The notes under the pieces: model-generated
What the model was told of the DNA's origin: nothing
Database searches by the model: none
The model's input: the letters and a program-made list of their open reading frames with translations, nothing else
Origin: CAWKMN01 sp963850765
Lineage (GTDB): Bacteria > Chloroflexota > Anaerolineae > Aggregatilineales > Aggregatilineaceae
NCBI GenBank assembly: GCA_963850765.1
Contig: CAWKMN010000005.1
Span: forward strand, 62,001 to 126,000
Direction of reading: 5' to 3'
Length of the DNA stretch: 64,000 bases
In this document: piece by piece, positions 1 through 7,415 of the stretch
Layout of the letters: every line of letters begins with the position of its first letter
How positions within the stretch are numbered: position 1 is the first letter of the stretch
Made by a program: the position numbers and the translations under genes

Positions 1-347
1 GTGATTCCCTTAAAGTATACATAACCCAGATCGCCGCCCGGATCGGGGTAATATACGGCGGAATCGAAGGACTGATACTGATCCGGCGCGGTTTCAAACT
101 GGCGGTCGAGCGTGTAGCCTTCGCCCAGCCCGGTGGGTTCTGCGATCGACCCAGCCTCGATATTTTCAAGGCTGGCCATCGAGAGCCAATCGGTAATGGC
201 GCGATCGGTCACGATCACCTCCTCGTCCAGGGCCGGGCTGGTGATGATAATACGGTCAGAAGCGCCTTTAGCCTGCGCCGCCGGGACAAATGCGGCCAGC
301 AGCGCCACCATGATCAGCAGAGTGAGGACAGCATGTTGAGTTTTCAT
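1..347 (-). CDS. Secreted protein of unknown function (N-terminal part, cut by the window edge)
   Basis: This open frame starts at an ATG at 345-347 and runs off the left edge. An AAGGAGG ribosome site lies about eight bases upstream of the ATG. The first 25 or so residues are a clear Sec signal peptide: MKTQH, then a hydrophobic stretch, ending at a likely cleavage site after PAAQA. The mature part visible here is acidic and rich in D, Y and G, with no membrane segment and no family I recognise. It is transcribed away from the PP2C-like gene on the same strand. Export is well supported; the function is unknown because the C-terminus is missing. Confidence 0.7.
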   Translation of the reverse strand, partial: MKTQHAVLTLLIMVALLAAFVPAAQAKGASDRIIITSPALDEEVIVTDRAITDWLSMASLENIEAGSIAEPTGLGEGYTLDRQFETAPDQYQSFDSAVYYPDPGGDLGYVYFKGI

Positions 348-410
348 GGGTGTTTCCTCCTTGGTCGGTTTTGGAAGAAATACACCGCTGGCGGGGATCG
401 GGTTCCCAGT

Positions 411-497
411 GGTTGTGAGTTATGAGTTTTGAGTTCTGAGTTGGATCTGGTCCAGCAGCTTTTGACTTAAAGCGCATGACTCAAAACTCACAACTCG
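411..497. repeat. Interspersed inverted repeat, family E (GAGTTTTGAGTT type)
   Basis: The left arm is built from GTTGTGAGTTATGAGTTTTG and the right arm from ACTCAAAACTCACAACTC, so the two can pair into a hairpin around about 35 unrelated bases. The same arms recur at 42235-42437 and 62922-63025. It fills the gap between the secreted protein gene and the PP2C-like gene. Confidence 0.7.
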
Positions 498-499
498 AT

Positions 500-1543
500 T
501 CAGAATCGCAGCAGCACGCCCGCTGCGTCATCATGCGTTTTCATGCGCGGATAGGTCTCGTGGTCGGGATCGGCGGCTTCGGTTTCGCGCAGCAGGGCGA
601 GATACCCGGCGAGTCCGCGCGTGCCGATCTGCTCGGCCATGTGGGCGCGGCGCCGCGCCATAAACTCAGCGGCCTGGACCGGGTCATCACAGAAGACTTC
701 ATCGGCGCTGGCCGGCCACTCAAGTCCGTCGGTCATGGCGCAGACAAACGCCGCGCCGTTGAGAGGTATCTCCCCGATCTTCAGGAAATAGCGCAGTTCG
801 GGCAGTCCGTCCAGCACGCCGCCACCCAGGCTGGGCTGGGGAAGCCCGTATTCGTCCACGTAGTTATGGAGCAGGGCGTTGTCGCGGTTGAAGCGGCGAA
901 TGTCCGGCTGCTGCGCCAATTCGCGGAACGACAGATCGGGGTGATAGCGGCGCGACTGGTGGATGGTGCGCATCAGCGTATCGTCGCTGGCGAGATTGTG
1001 CGCCGTGGGGATGCTCACCCGCCCGTCGCGGTAGGCGACCAGCAGCGACGTATCACCCGCGTGGACATAGCGCAGGCTGTGATCGGCGGGATTGTATTCC
1101 GCCAGTGTCATGACGCACGCGGGGAGGCCCAGACGTACGAGACGTGGATCGTGGCCGACGGTTTGCAGGATCTCGTCGGGAAACGCCATTCGCTCCAGCG
1201 CCAGCGCGCCGAACAGCCGGATCAGCGCCCGGCCCAGATCCGCGTTGGCTTCGAGTGCCAGGGTTCGCAGGTCGGCGGGCATGCCCGTGCCGATCTGCGT
1301 GGCGAGCAAATCGCGCACGAGGCGCGCGGCGAAAGCCGCCGGGGTGAGTTTGTCGGGCAGCGTGTCCAGATAGCGCTGGAGGGGCGGCGGTGTCAGGCGA
1401 GTCGTCGCGCCATCAATCGCGGCAAAGATGACGCGCTCGGCCAGCGGGCCGGTCTGCATAACCAGCCACGCGTCCTCATTCAGACGCCCTGGTGGGGTGT
1501 GGCAGATCACCTCGACAGCGGGGTAGGGGGCCTGCGATTGCAC
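500..1543 (-). CDS. PP2C-like protein serine/threonine phosphatase
   Basis: The 347-residue product has the layout of a PP2C/PPM phosphatase. An early NED motif lies near residue 22, AAIDGATT near 41-48 holds the metal-binding Asp-Gly, HAGDTSLLVAYRDG lies near residue 160, and a late CAMTDGLEW near 270 supplies another metal-binding Asp. The start chosen is the GTG at 1541-1543, because an AGGAG ribosome site sits eight bases upstream; the frame stays open to 1585 but without a better start. PP2C enzymes remove phosphate from Ser/Thr using Mn2+ or Mg2+. No partner kinase is visible nearby, so the target is unknown. There is no signal peptide or membrane segment, so it is probably cytoplasmic. 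Confidence 0.75.
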   Translation of the reverse strand: MQSQAPYPAVEVICHTPPGRLNEDAWLVMQTGPLAERVIFAAIDGATTRLTPPPLQRYLDTLPDKLTPAAFAARLVRDLLATQIGTGMPADLRTLALEANADLGRALIRLFGALALERMAFPDEILQTVGHDPRLVRLGLPACVMTLAEYNPADHSLRYVHAGDTSLLVAYRDGRVSIPTAHNLASDDTLMRTIHQSRRYHPDLSFRELAQQPDIRRFNRDNALLHNYVDEYGLPQPSLGGGVLDGLPELRYFLKIGEIPLNGAAFVCAMTDGLEWPASADEVFCDDPVQAAEFMARRRAHMAEQIGTRGLAGYLALLRETEAADPDHETYPRMKTHDDAAGVLLRF

Positions 1544-1602
1544 GGGATCAACTCCTGGCCGGACAAAAAAAGACACTCCGCCCAATGGAATGCCTTAGAG
1601 AG

Positions 1603-1674
1603 AGCGGGTAAGGGGATTCGAACCCCTGACATCCAGCTTGGGAAGCTGACGTTCTACCACTGAACTATACCCGC
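1603..1674 (-). tRNA. tRNA-Gly (anticodon CCC)
   Basis: On the minus strand the gene begins GCGGGTA and ends TACCCGC plus a T discriminator base, giving a perfect seven-pair acceptor stem. The T arm contains GGTTCGAATCC. The anticodon loop is TTCCCAA on a TCAGC/GCTGG stem, giving anticodon CCC for the glycine codon GGG. CCA is not encoded. It lies directly upstream of the PP2C-like gene on the same strand. Confidence 0.93.
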
Positions 1675-1731
1675 AGAACTGCCGTAATTATACGGGCGAA
1701 GGCGGCTCGCTGTCAAGATTTCTAGAACGTT

Positions 1732-1862
1732 TACCACAGAGGGCACAGAGATCACAGAGTATTATTGAAAGGAGAAAGAAAGAGGCAGTGAAAAGATGGT
1801 CTCTTCCTTTCCTCTCTTTACCTTCTGTTCTTCTCTGTGCCCTCTGTGATCTCTGTGGTGAA
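1732..1862. repeat. Interspersed inverted repeat, family D (CACAGAG modules)
   Basis: The left arm is three nine-base modules, each ending in CACAGAG: ACCACAGAG, GGCACAGAG, ATCACAGAG. The right arm is the reverse complement of the same three modules, with the second and third exchanged. About 70 bases of A/G-rich then C/T-rich DNA separate the arms. Related copies lie at 22523-22655 and 46366-46398. Confidence 0.75.
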
Positions 1863-1863
1863 G

Positions 1864-2688
1864 CTATTTGAGCGCCGGGCTGACGAGATAGACCGCACTG
1901 CCGCGGGTGGCCTGAATCACATTTCCCTGTGCCACCGCGATCGGTGCGCCGGCATCAATCAGCGCTTCGTCCAGGGTGAAGATGCGTGCGATCATGGCGG
2001 GCGTCGCTGCGCCGACCGTGTCCACGTAGCGCGCGATCAGGGTGGCGGCGGCGTCTTTGGGGCGCATCCGCTCGCCGGTGGCGACAGCGTCCGGCCATGC
2101 GCGGGCGAACGTATCCCACACGTAGCTGTATCCCGCGCGGGACCCGCTGGTGGCGCGGATCATCGCGACCAGATAGTGCTCCTGCGCTTCTTCGAGCGCG
2201 CGGGCGAACCGGGCTTTGTCCCGGCTGGCGGAGAGTCCGCTCTCCTGGCGCAGTACCCGTGTGCTAAGCGACCCCTGGTCGTGAATGACGTCGGTGATGC
2301 GGCTGGCTTCGGCGGTGAGCGTGCCGGTCAGCGCCAGATCATGCTGGTCGCCGCCCACATCCGCAGCGGGTGATACGGCATACAGCAGGGCGAGCAGCGG
2401 GATCGAGACAAAGCCGGGCTTGCGGCGAAATGGCCGGCCATAGTACACCGTCCGCGCGCTGGCCAGCTCATCCTTCCAGGTCCAGTTCAGCCCCTCGCTG
2501 GTGCCGCGATCGCCAGCCGTAGCGTCGCGCAGATTGGGCAGCTCAAGCGAGGGGTGTCGGTAGAACAGGCAGAAGCCGACCTCGTCAATGAACTGCTGCG
2601 CCTCCTCGCGGGTGTGGAGCTTGCGCGCCTCGGTCTGGCGGTAGCGATCCTGCCGGTAAGTCTCTACGGCGAGCGAAAAATCGTCCAT
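1864..2688 (-). CDS. AlkZ-related protein
   Basis: The 274-residue product opens with a segment (REEAQQFIDEVGFCLFYRHP, residues about 27-46) that resembles the start of AlkZ-related proteins, distant relatives of the winged-helix DNA glycosylases AlkZ/YcaQ. The middle has Trp-rich and Tyr-rich stretches (WTWKDELA, then YYGRPFRRKPGF), and the C-terminal half looks like winged-helix domains (DKARFARALEEAQEHYLVA, then a second helical block). The ATG at 2686-2688 follows an AGAGG site. DNA repair is the family's general theme, but the substrate of the AlkZ-related branch is not established. The stop codon directly abuts the family D repeat. Confidence 0.5.
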   Translation of the reverse strand: MDDFSLAVETYRQDRYRQTEARKLHTREEAQQFIDEVGFCLFYRHPSLELPNLRDATAGDRGTSEGLNWTWKDELASARTVYYGRPFRRKPGFVSIPLLALLYAVSPAADVGGDQHDLALTGTLTAEASRITDVIHDQGSLSTRVLRQESGLSASRDKARFARALEEAQEHYLVAMIRATSGSRAGYSYVWDTFARAWPDAVATGERMRPKDAAATLIARYVDTVGAATPAMIARIFTLDEALIDAGAPIAVAQGNVIQATRGSAVYLVSPALK

Positions 2689-2830
2689 CCTCTGGGCTGC
2701 CTTTCGTGGGGAACACGTGTTCGTAAGTATAACGCCGGATCGCTCTGCTGCATGCTACGAGGATCGCGTCTTTGAGGAAAGTCGCCGTTCGCCGTGTAAT
2801 TGAGTATGGCGTCGGGCCGGGGGCACTGGC

Positions 2831-2836
2831 TATAAT
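2831..2836 (+). promoter_or_regulatory. Possible -10 element upstream of the flippase-like gene
   Basis: A perfect TATAAT lies 40 bases before the ATG at 2876. I see no good -35 element at 16-18 bases, so this is a weak promoter call. Confidence 0.3.
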
Positions 2837-2875
2837 GGCCGGCGCGGTATCAATGGACAAAATGATCGGGAAGCC

Positions 2876-3901
2876 ATGAAAAAGCGGTGGCCGAGCCTGG
2901 TCCTGGGTCTGGCAGTGAGTGTGATCGCGCTGGTCTATCTGTTACGGCGCGACCTGGGCGGCGTGCGCGACGAACTGCTGCACGCCCGCTACTGGACGGT
3001 GATCCCCTGCGCGGCCGTCTCGGTGATCGGGCTGTGGCTGCGCAGCATCCGGTGGCGCGTGCTGCTCAACGGGCGGATCGCGCCGGGCCACAGCTTCCAT
3101 ATTCTCAACGTCAGCTATTTCATCAACGGCGTGCTGCCGCTGCGCGTGGGCGAACTGGCGCGGGCGGCGCTGGCCGCGCGGATCGATCCGCCGGTGCCGG
3201 CGCTGACGTCGTTGAGTACGGTGGTGGTCGAGCGGCTGGTCGATACGCTGGCCGTGTTCGCGCTGGTCGGGATCACGCTGGCGATGCTGCCGGTGGGTCT
3301 GGAGATCGGCGTGGTGGGCGCGGCGCTGGGCGTCGGCGCGATCGTCGGCGTGGTCGTGCTGGCGGTGTTCGCGGCCCGGCCTCGGTGGGCGCATCACCTG
3401 CTGGATGGAATCGCGCGTGTCGTGCCGCTGCTGCGCCGCCCGACCCTGCATACATGGCTGGATCAGGCGCTCGAAGGGATTGTGCCGCTGGCCTCACCCC
3501 GCGCGGCGCTGCTGGTCGTGGGCTGGACGGCGGTCGCGTGGGCGGCATCGGTCGTCGCGGGCTATATTCTGCTGTACGCCGTGTTTGACGAGCCGACCTG
3601 GGTTGCCTCCATGGCGATGATCGCGCTGGCGTCGTTTGTGATCGCCGTGCCGGCGGTGCCCGGCAACCTGGGGCCGTTTGAGGCGGCGGTCGTGTTTGGA
3701 CTGGCCGGGGCGGAACTGGTGCCGGATACCGGCGATGCGCGGGCGGTGGCGTTCGCGCTGCTGCTGCACGTCGTTAACCTGCTGACGTATATTTCGACGG
3801 GGCTGATCGGCCTGTGGGTGGAGAATGTGGGATTGAGCGAGCTGACACGCGCCGCGCAGAGCTTGCGTACGCGGCCATCTGACCGCCAGGTAGAGATATG
3901 A
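2876..3901 (+). CDS. Flippase-like integral membrane protein (LPG synthase TM / AglD-like domain)
   Basis: The 341-residue protein is almost wholly membrane-spanning, with about eight hydrophobic segments and basic loops. It matches the lysylphosphatidylglycerol-synthetase transmembrane family (AglD2 / UPF0104): SIRWRVLLNG near residue 58, a loop with LPLRVGELARAALAARI near 84-100, STVVVERLVDTL near 112-123, and a late VPGNLGPFEAAVVFGL near 259-274. Members often sit beside glycosyltransferases and are thought to move or modify lipid-linked intermediates. The stop overlaps the start of the next gene by four bases (ATGA), so the two are probably translated together, which suggests a joint role in an envelope glycolipid. 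Confidence 0.72.
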   Translation: MKKRWPSLVLGLAVSVIALVYLLRRDLGGVRDELLHARYWTVIPCAAVSVIGLWLRSIRWRVLLNGRIAPGHSFHILNVSYFINGVLPLRVGELARAALAARIDPPVPALTSLSTVVVERLVDTLAVFALVGITLAMLPVGLEIGVVGAALGVGAIVGVVVLAVFAARPRWAHHLLDGIARVVPLLRRPTLHTWLDQALEGIVPLASPRAALLVVGWTAVAWAASVVAGYILLYAVFDEPTWVASMAMIALASFVIAVPAVPGNLGPFEAAVVFGLAGAELVPDTGDARAVAFALLLHVVNLLTYISTGLIGLWVENVGLSELTRAAQSLRTRPSDRQVEI

Positions 3902-5073
3902 TCGAACGACCTTCTTCGGAACAACCCCTGAAAATCCTGGCCGCGCTGCAATATTATCTCCCGCACCGGACGGGCGTCCCGATCCATGTGCAGCGGGTCG
4001 CCGAGGCGCTGGTGCAGCGCGGGCACAGCATCACGATCCTGACGGCGCGCCACCACATCGATCTCCCGCGTGACGAGGAGATCAACGGCGTGCGGCTGGT
4101 GCGGCTGTGGGCACCGCTGCGCGTCAGCCGGGGGATGGTGATGCCGGCCTATCCGTGGGCGGCGTGGGGATTGATCCGGCAGCATGATGTCGTCTGGCTG
4201 CAAACGCCGATGCTCGAAACGTCGCTGCTGGCATTTCTGGCGAAGCGGCAGGGCAAACAGGTGATCGCCACGCATCACGGCGACCTGATCCTCCCGCCGG
4301 GGCTGTTCAACCGCTTTGTGCGCTGGTTTACCTTCCAGCATTACCGCTATATGGCGCAGCGCGCGGCGCGCCTGATCGCCTACAGCCACGATTACGCCGA
4401 GCACAGCTACTATCTCAGCCCGTTTCTGGACCGGACGTCGGTCATTTTCCCTCCGATCCAGGTGCCCGATCCCGATCCGGCGCGTGTAGCCGAACTGCGC
4501 GAGCGCTGGCAGCGCGACGGCGGGCCGGTCATTGGCTACGCGGGGCGGTTCGTGCGCGAGAAACGCCCGGATCTGCTGATCCGCGCGCTGGAAGTGATCA
4601 ACCGCACGTATCCGAACGCGAGCGTGGTCTTTGCCGGCGAATACGACATCCGCTATGAGGACACCTGGGAACGCTATCAACCGCTCGTCCAGCGCTACGA
4701 AGAGCAGTTGATCTTCCTGGGCACGCTCGAAAGCATGCAGGCGATGGCGAATTTTTACGCAGCCTGTGATGTGCTGGTCCTGCCGAGCGATTCGGAGTGT
4801 TTCGCGCTGGTGCAGGTTGAGGCGATGTTGTGCGGCACGCCCGTCGTGATGACCGATACGCCGGGCGGGCGCGTCCCGGTGACGGAGACCGGCATGGGCA
4901 GGATCGTGCCGCGCGGCGACTGGGAAGCGATCGGGGCGGCGGTGGTCGATATCGTGCGGCACCCGGCGCAGTACCAGAAATCGCGGGAACACATCGAGCA
5001 GTGCTTCAACCTGAACGAGACGGTCGATCGCTACGAGCGGCATTTCCGGCAGGCGGCGTCTGTTCAACGCTGA
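3898..5073 (+). CDS. GT4-family (group 1) glycosyltransferase
   Basis: The 391-residue product has the two-domain GT-B fold. The N-terminal acceptor domain starts with LPHRTGVPIHVQRVAEAL. The C-terminal donor domain has GYAGRFVREKRPDLLIRAL near residues 213-231 and the GT4 signature SECFALVQVEAMLCGTPVV near 300-318, with the paired Glu residues that hold the sugar nucleotide. It lacks a membrane segment, as expected for a cytoplasmic enzyme acting at the membrane face. It is coupled by ATGA overlap to the flippase-like gene, so I infer it glycosylates a lipid carrier or membrane lipid. The sugar and acceptor are not deducible. Confidence 0.85.
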   Translation: MIERPSSEQPLKILAALQYYLPHRTGVPIHVQRVAEALVQRGHSITILTARHHIDLPRDEEINGVRLVRLWAPLRVSRGMVMPAYPWAAWGLIRQHDVVWLQTPMLETSLLAFLAKRQGKQVIATHHGDLILPPGLFNRFVRWFTFQHYRYMAQRAARLIAYSHDYAEHSYYLSPFLDRTSVIFPPIQVPDPDPARVAELRERWQRDGGPVIGYAGRFVREKRPDLLIRALEVINRTYPNASVVFAGEYDIRYEDTWERYQPLVQRYEEQLIFLGTLESMQAMANFYAACDVLVLPSDSECFALVQVEAMLCGTPVVMTDTPGGRVPVTETGMGRIVPRGDWEAIGAAVVDIVRHPAQYQKSREHIEQCFNLNETVDRYERHFRQAASVQR

Positions 5074-5214
5074 TTTTGGCTGGCAGTATCCATTTGCCCC
5101 CTGTGTATTATTACAATTACGAGGTAATCTGTTGAGGTAGGGCAAGCCTTGCGGTCACGATCCGGATCGCAGGGCGATCACTCACCTGGGGCATGTTTCA
5201 AAGAGGAGGCTGTC

Positions 5215-5682
5215 ATGTTCAGCAAAATCGGTTCCAAGATGGTTTTGACCGTTTTGGCAGCGGGTGTTCTGGCTTTTCTGGTGATCCAGTTGATCCCGGT
5301 GGACAAAAGCAATCCGCCCGTATCGGCCGAACCGGCCTGGGATACGCCGCAAACTCGCGCCCTCGCCAAAGACGCCTGCTTCGACTGCCACAGCAACGAA
5401 ACCGCGTGGCCGTGGTATGCCAAGATTGCGCCGTCGTCGTGGCTGCTGGCGCATGATGTGGACGAAGGCCGCAGCACGCTCAATTTCTCGGAGTGGGGGC
5501 AGGGCGAGATGGAAGTCGAGGAGATCGCGGAGGTCATCGACGAAGGGGAGATGCCGCCGTGGTATTATTCGATCATGCATCCGGACGCCAAGCTGTCCGA
5601 CGCGGAAAAGCAGGAACTGATCAGCGGGCTGCAAGCGACCGTCGGGCAGTCGGGCGGCGCAACGGGCGGCGGCGACGATTAG
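5215..5682 (+). CDS. Haem-binding domain protein (single CxxCH), membrane-anchored
   Basis: The 155-residue product begins at the ATG preceded by GAGGAGG, although the frame is open further upstream. Residues 8-27 form an uncleaved signal anchor, placing the rest outside the membrane. Residues 55-59 are CFDCH, a c-type haem attachment site, followed by SNETAWPWYAKIAPSSWLL, which is typical of the haem_bd family. MPPWYY near residue 113 and LSDAEKQELISGL near the end complete the domain. The tail is Gly-rich. Such proteins are single-haem extracytoplasmic proteins of uncertain electron-transfer role. It stands alone with its own ribosome site. Confidence 0.82.
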   Translation: MFSKIGSKMVLTVLAAGVLAFLVIQLIPVDKSNPPVSAEPAWDTPQTRALAKDACFDCHSNETAWPWYAKIAPSSWLLAHDVDEGRSTLNFSEWGQGEMEVEEIAEVIDEGEMPPWYYSIMHPDAKLSDAEKQELISGLQATVGQSGGATGGGDD

Positions 5683-5711
5683 CCGAACGGAAGTGATGGG
5701 CGAGTTACGGT

Positions 5712-6563
5712 ATGAGTGTTGACATCCAGACGATCCGGCACATGACCCGCAATGAAGCGGACATGGCCTTCAAAAAGCGCGTGCAGTCCATTTTTGAGTG
5801 GATTCCGCCCGCCGACGATGCGGTGATTCTCGACTGCGCGTGCGGGCGCGGCTTTTATCTGAATATGTATCGCTACGTGAGCCGGTGCCGGCTCGTCGGG
5901 CTGGAACTCGAAGGCGAGATTATCCGCAAGGCGTGGTGCAACGTCGGGCACCTGCCGGATCTCACGCTGACGCAGGGCAACATCTACGCGCTGCCGTTCC
6001 CCGACGACACTTTTGACGGTGTGATCCTGTCGGAGATTCTGGAGCATATCGAGGATGACGTGGCCGGGCTGCGCGAGGTGCGGCGCGTGCTCAAGCCGGG
6101 CGGCGTGGCGGCGATCACCGTGCCGAATGCGAATTACCCCTTCCTGTGGGATCCGATCAACTGGACGCTGGAACGCACGCTGCACACGCATATTCAGCAG
6201 GGACCGCTGGCGGGGATCTGGGCGAACCATGTGCGGCTGTACGAGCGGGATGAGCTCCGCCGCGCCGTTGAGGACGCGGGCCTGACGGTCGAGGTGCAGC
6301 GGCAGTTCACGCATGCCAGCTTCCCATTTATTCACAATCTGGTCTATGGGCTGGGCAAGCCGCTGCTGGAATCCGGTCTGATGCCAGACAAAATGGCGAC
6401 CGCCGCCGATCGCACGGCGTTTGATCAGAACCGGGGCAGCCTGCTCAATCCGGTCAATCTGGGGATCGCGGTGCTGAACTTCTTCGACCGCCCCAACACG
6501 CTGGATGAACCGCCCGGCCGCAGCACGGTCAATCTGGCGATCAAGGCTCGCAAGCCGGGGTAA
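5712..6563 (+). CDS. Class I SAM-dependent methyltransferase
   Basis: The 283-residue protein has the Rossmann methyltransferase motifs in order: motif I VILDCACGRGFYL at about 38-50, GLELEGEI at about 64-71 (the acidic residue that holds the ribose), TQGNIYALPFPDDTFD near 87-102, and a post-motif loop LREVRRVLKPGG. The C-terminal third (NHVRLYERDELRRAVEDAG) fits the methyltransf_11 group used on small molecules, lipids and sugars. It lies downstream of the GT4 gene, and a role in modifying a surface glycan or quinone is possible but unproven. Confidence 0.8.
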   Translation: MSVDIQTIRHMTRNEADMAFKKRVQSIFEWIPPADDAVILDCACGRGFYLNMYRYVSRCRLVGLELEGEIIRKAWCNVGHLPDLTLTQGNIYALPFPDDTFDGVILSEILEHIEDDVAGLREVRRVLKPGGVAAITVPNANYPFLWDPINWTLERTLHTHIQQGPLAGIWANHVRLYERDELRRAVEDAGLTVEVQRQFTHASFPFIHNLVYGLGKPLLESGLMPDKMATAADRTAFDQNRGSLLNPVNLGIAVLNFFDRPNTLDEPPGRSTVNLAIKARKPG

Positions 6564-6627
6564 GGATCGAGTCGTATTGCTAGACTCAAGAGCGCAGAGA
6601 CTGCTGCTACAACTGCACGACTAGCCT

Positions 6628-6670
6628 GCTACTGTCTACTGTCTACTGACAACTGATCACTGTGTACTGT
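6628..6670. repeat. Short tandem repeat, family F-like (CTACTGT units)
   Basis: Tandem and degenerate copies of TACTGTC, followed by ACAACTGATCACTGTGTACTG, fill the leader just before the msrB ribosome site. It resembles the other low-complexity blocks found directly upstream of proS and rbfA. Confidence 0.5.
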
Positions 6671-6692
6671 ATGTAAACAAGGAGACACCATC

Positions 6693-7109
6693 GTGGCCGA
6701 CAATGAGCACGCAGAGAAAATCACCCGATCGGATCAGGAGTGGCGGTCGCAGCTGACGCCGGAGCAGTACGCCGTGCTGCGCCAGCACGGCACCGAACGC
6801 CCCTTCACCGGGGAATATGTGCACACCAAGACGGACGGCACCTATCACTGCGCCGCCTGCGGGCAGGCGCTGTTCGCGTCCGATACGAAGTTCGAGTCCG
6901 GCTCCGGCTGGCCGAGCTTCTGGGATGTGATCGACCAGGGCAATGTCGCTCTGCGCGTCGATACGAGCCATGGGATGCGCCGCACCGAGGTCTTGTGCGG
7001 CCGGTGCGGGGGTCACCTGGGGCACCTGTTCGAGGATGGCCCGCGCGATCAGACCGGGCTGCGCTACTGCATCAATTCGGTGGCGCTCAAGCTGAAGCCG
7101 GGAGAATAG
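6693..7109 (+). CDS. msrB: Peptide-methionine (R)-S-oxide reductase
   Basis: This 138-residue protein is a complete MsrB, which reduces the R form of methionine sulfoxide in proteins. Two zinc-binding pairs are visible, CAAC at 53-56 and CGRC at 102-105. The substrate pocket motif is FESGSGWPSFWD at about 67-78. The catalytic cysteine is Cys126 in RYCINSVAL. The start is a GTG with an AAGGAG site upstream. It has no signal peptide, so it acts in the cytoplasm. No msrA is present in the window. Confidence 0.95.
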   Translation: MADNEHAEKITRSDQEWRSQLTPEQYAVLRQHGTERPFTGEYVHTKTDGTYHCAACGQALFASDTKFESGSGWPSFWDVIDQGNVALRVDTSHGMRRTEVLCGRCGGHLGHLFEDGPRDQTGLRYCINSVALKLKPGE

Positions 7110-7177
7110 ACAGAAGCGTTCGTCACGTGGGGGCGTCTTGATGCGATTTGAGAATCAGGCACGGAGATAAAGGTTTA

Positions 7178-7276
7178 CCTCACCCCCCGCCCCCCTCTCC
7201 ACACGCGGAGAGGGGGAGCCGGTGATGAGCGTTACCCTCTCCCTGGCTTGGCCGGGGAGAGGGCAGGGTGAGGGGC
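7178..7276. repeat. Interspersed palindromic repeat, family A (copy A1)
   Basis: Begins CCTCACCCC, contains CTCTCCACACGCGGAGAG as an inner hairpin and a second CTCTCC...GGAGAG arm, and ends GGGTGAGG. It is one of ten copies in the window and occupies most of the 306-base gap before the first glycosyltransferase gene. No gene is seen in that gap. Confidence 0.8.
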
Positions 7277-7415
7277 GTCCTTCACCCGGATCTCCGGGTT
7301 AAAGAGTTAAAGTGCATCAATACGCCCCTGCAAAAACATGATTTGCAGAGCAGCGCGGCGGCAGCAGACCGGCTGGCCGGGTACGCGCTGCGTCGTGTTG
7401 AAACGATGGGGCCTG

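Noticed and set aside
476..1663. Long open frame on the + strand across the PP2C-like gene
   Set aside because: It is the antisense of the PP2C-like gene and the tRNA. Its translation is Arg/Gln/Gly-rich with no motif, and it has no ribosome site. GC-rich DNA produces many such frames.
3562..5145. 527-codon open frame on the - strand
   Set aside because: It lies opposite the flippase-like and GT4 genes, is rich in Arg, His, Asp and Gln, and has no recognisable domain; the + strand genes have clear motifs and an ATGA overlap.
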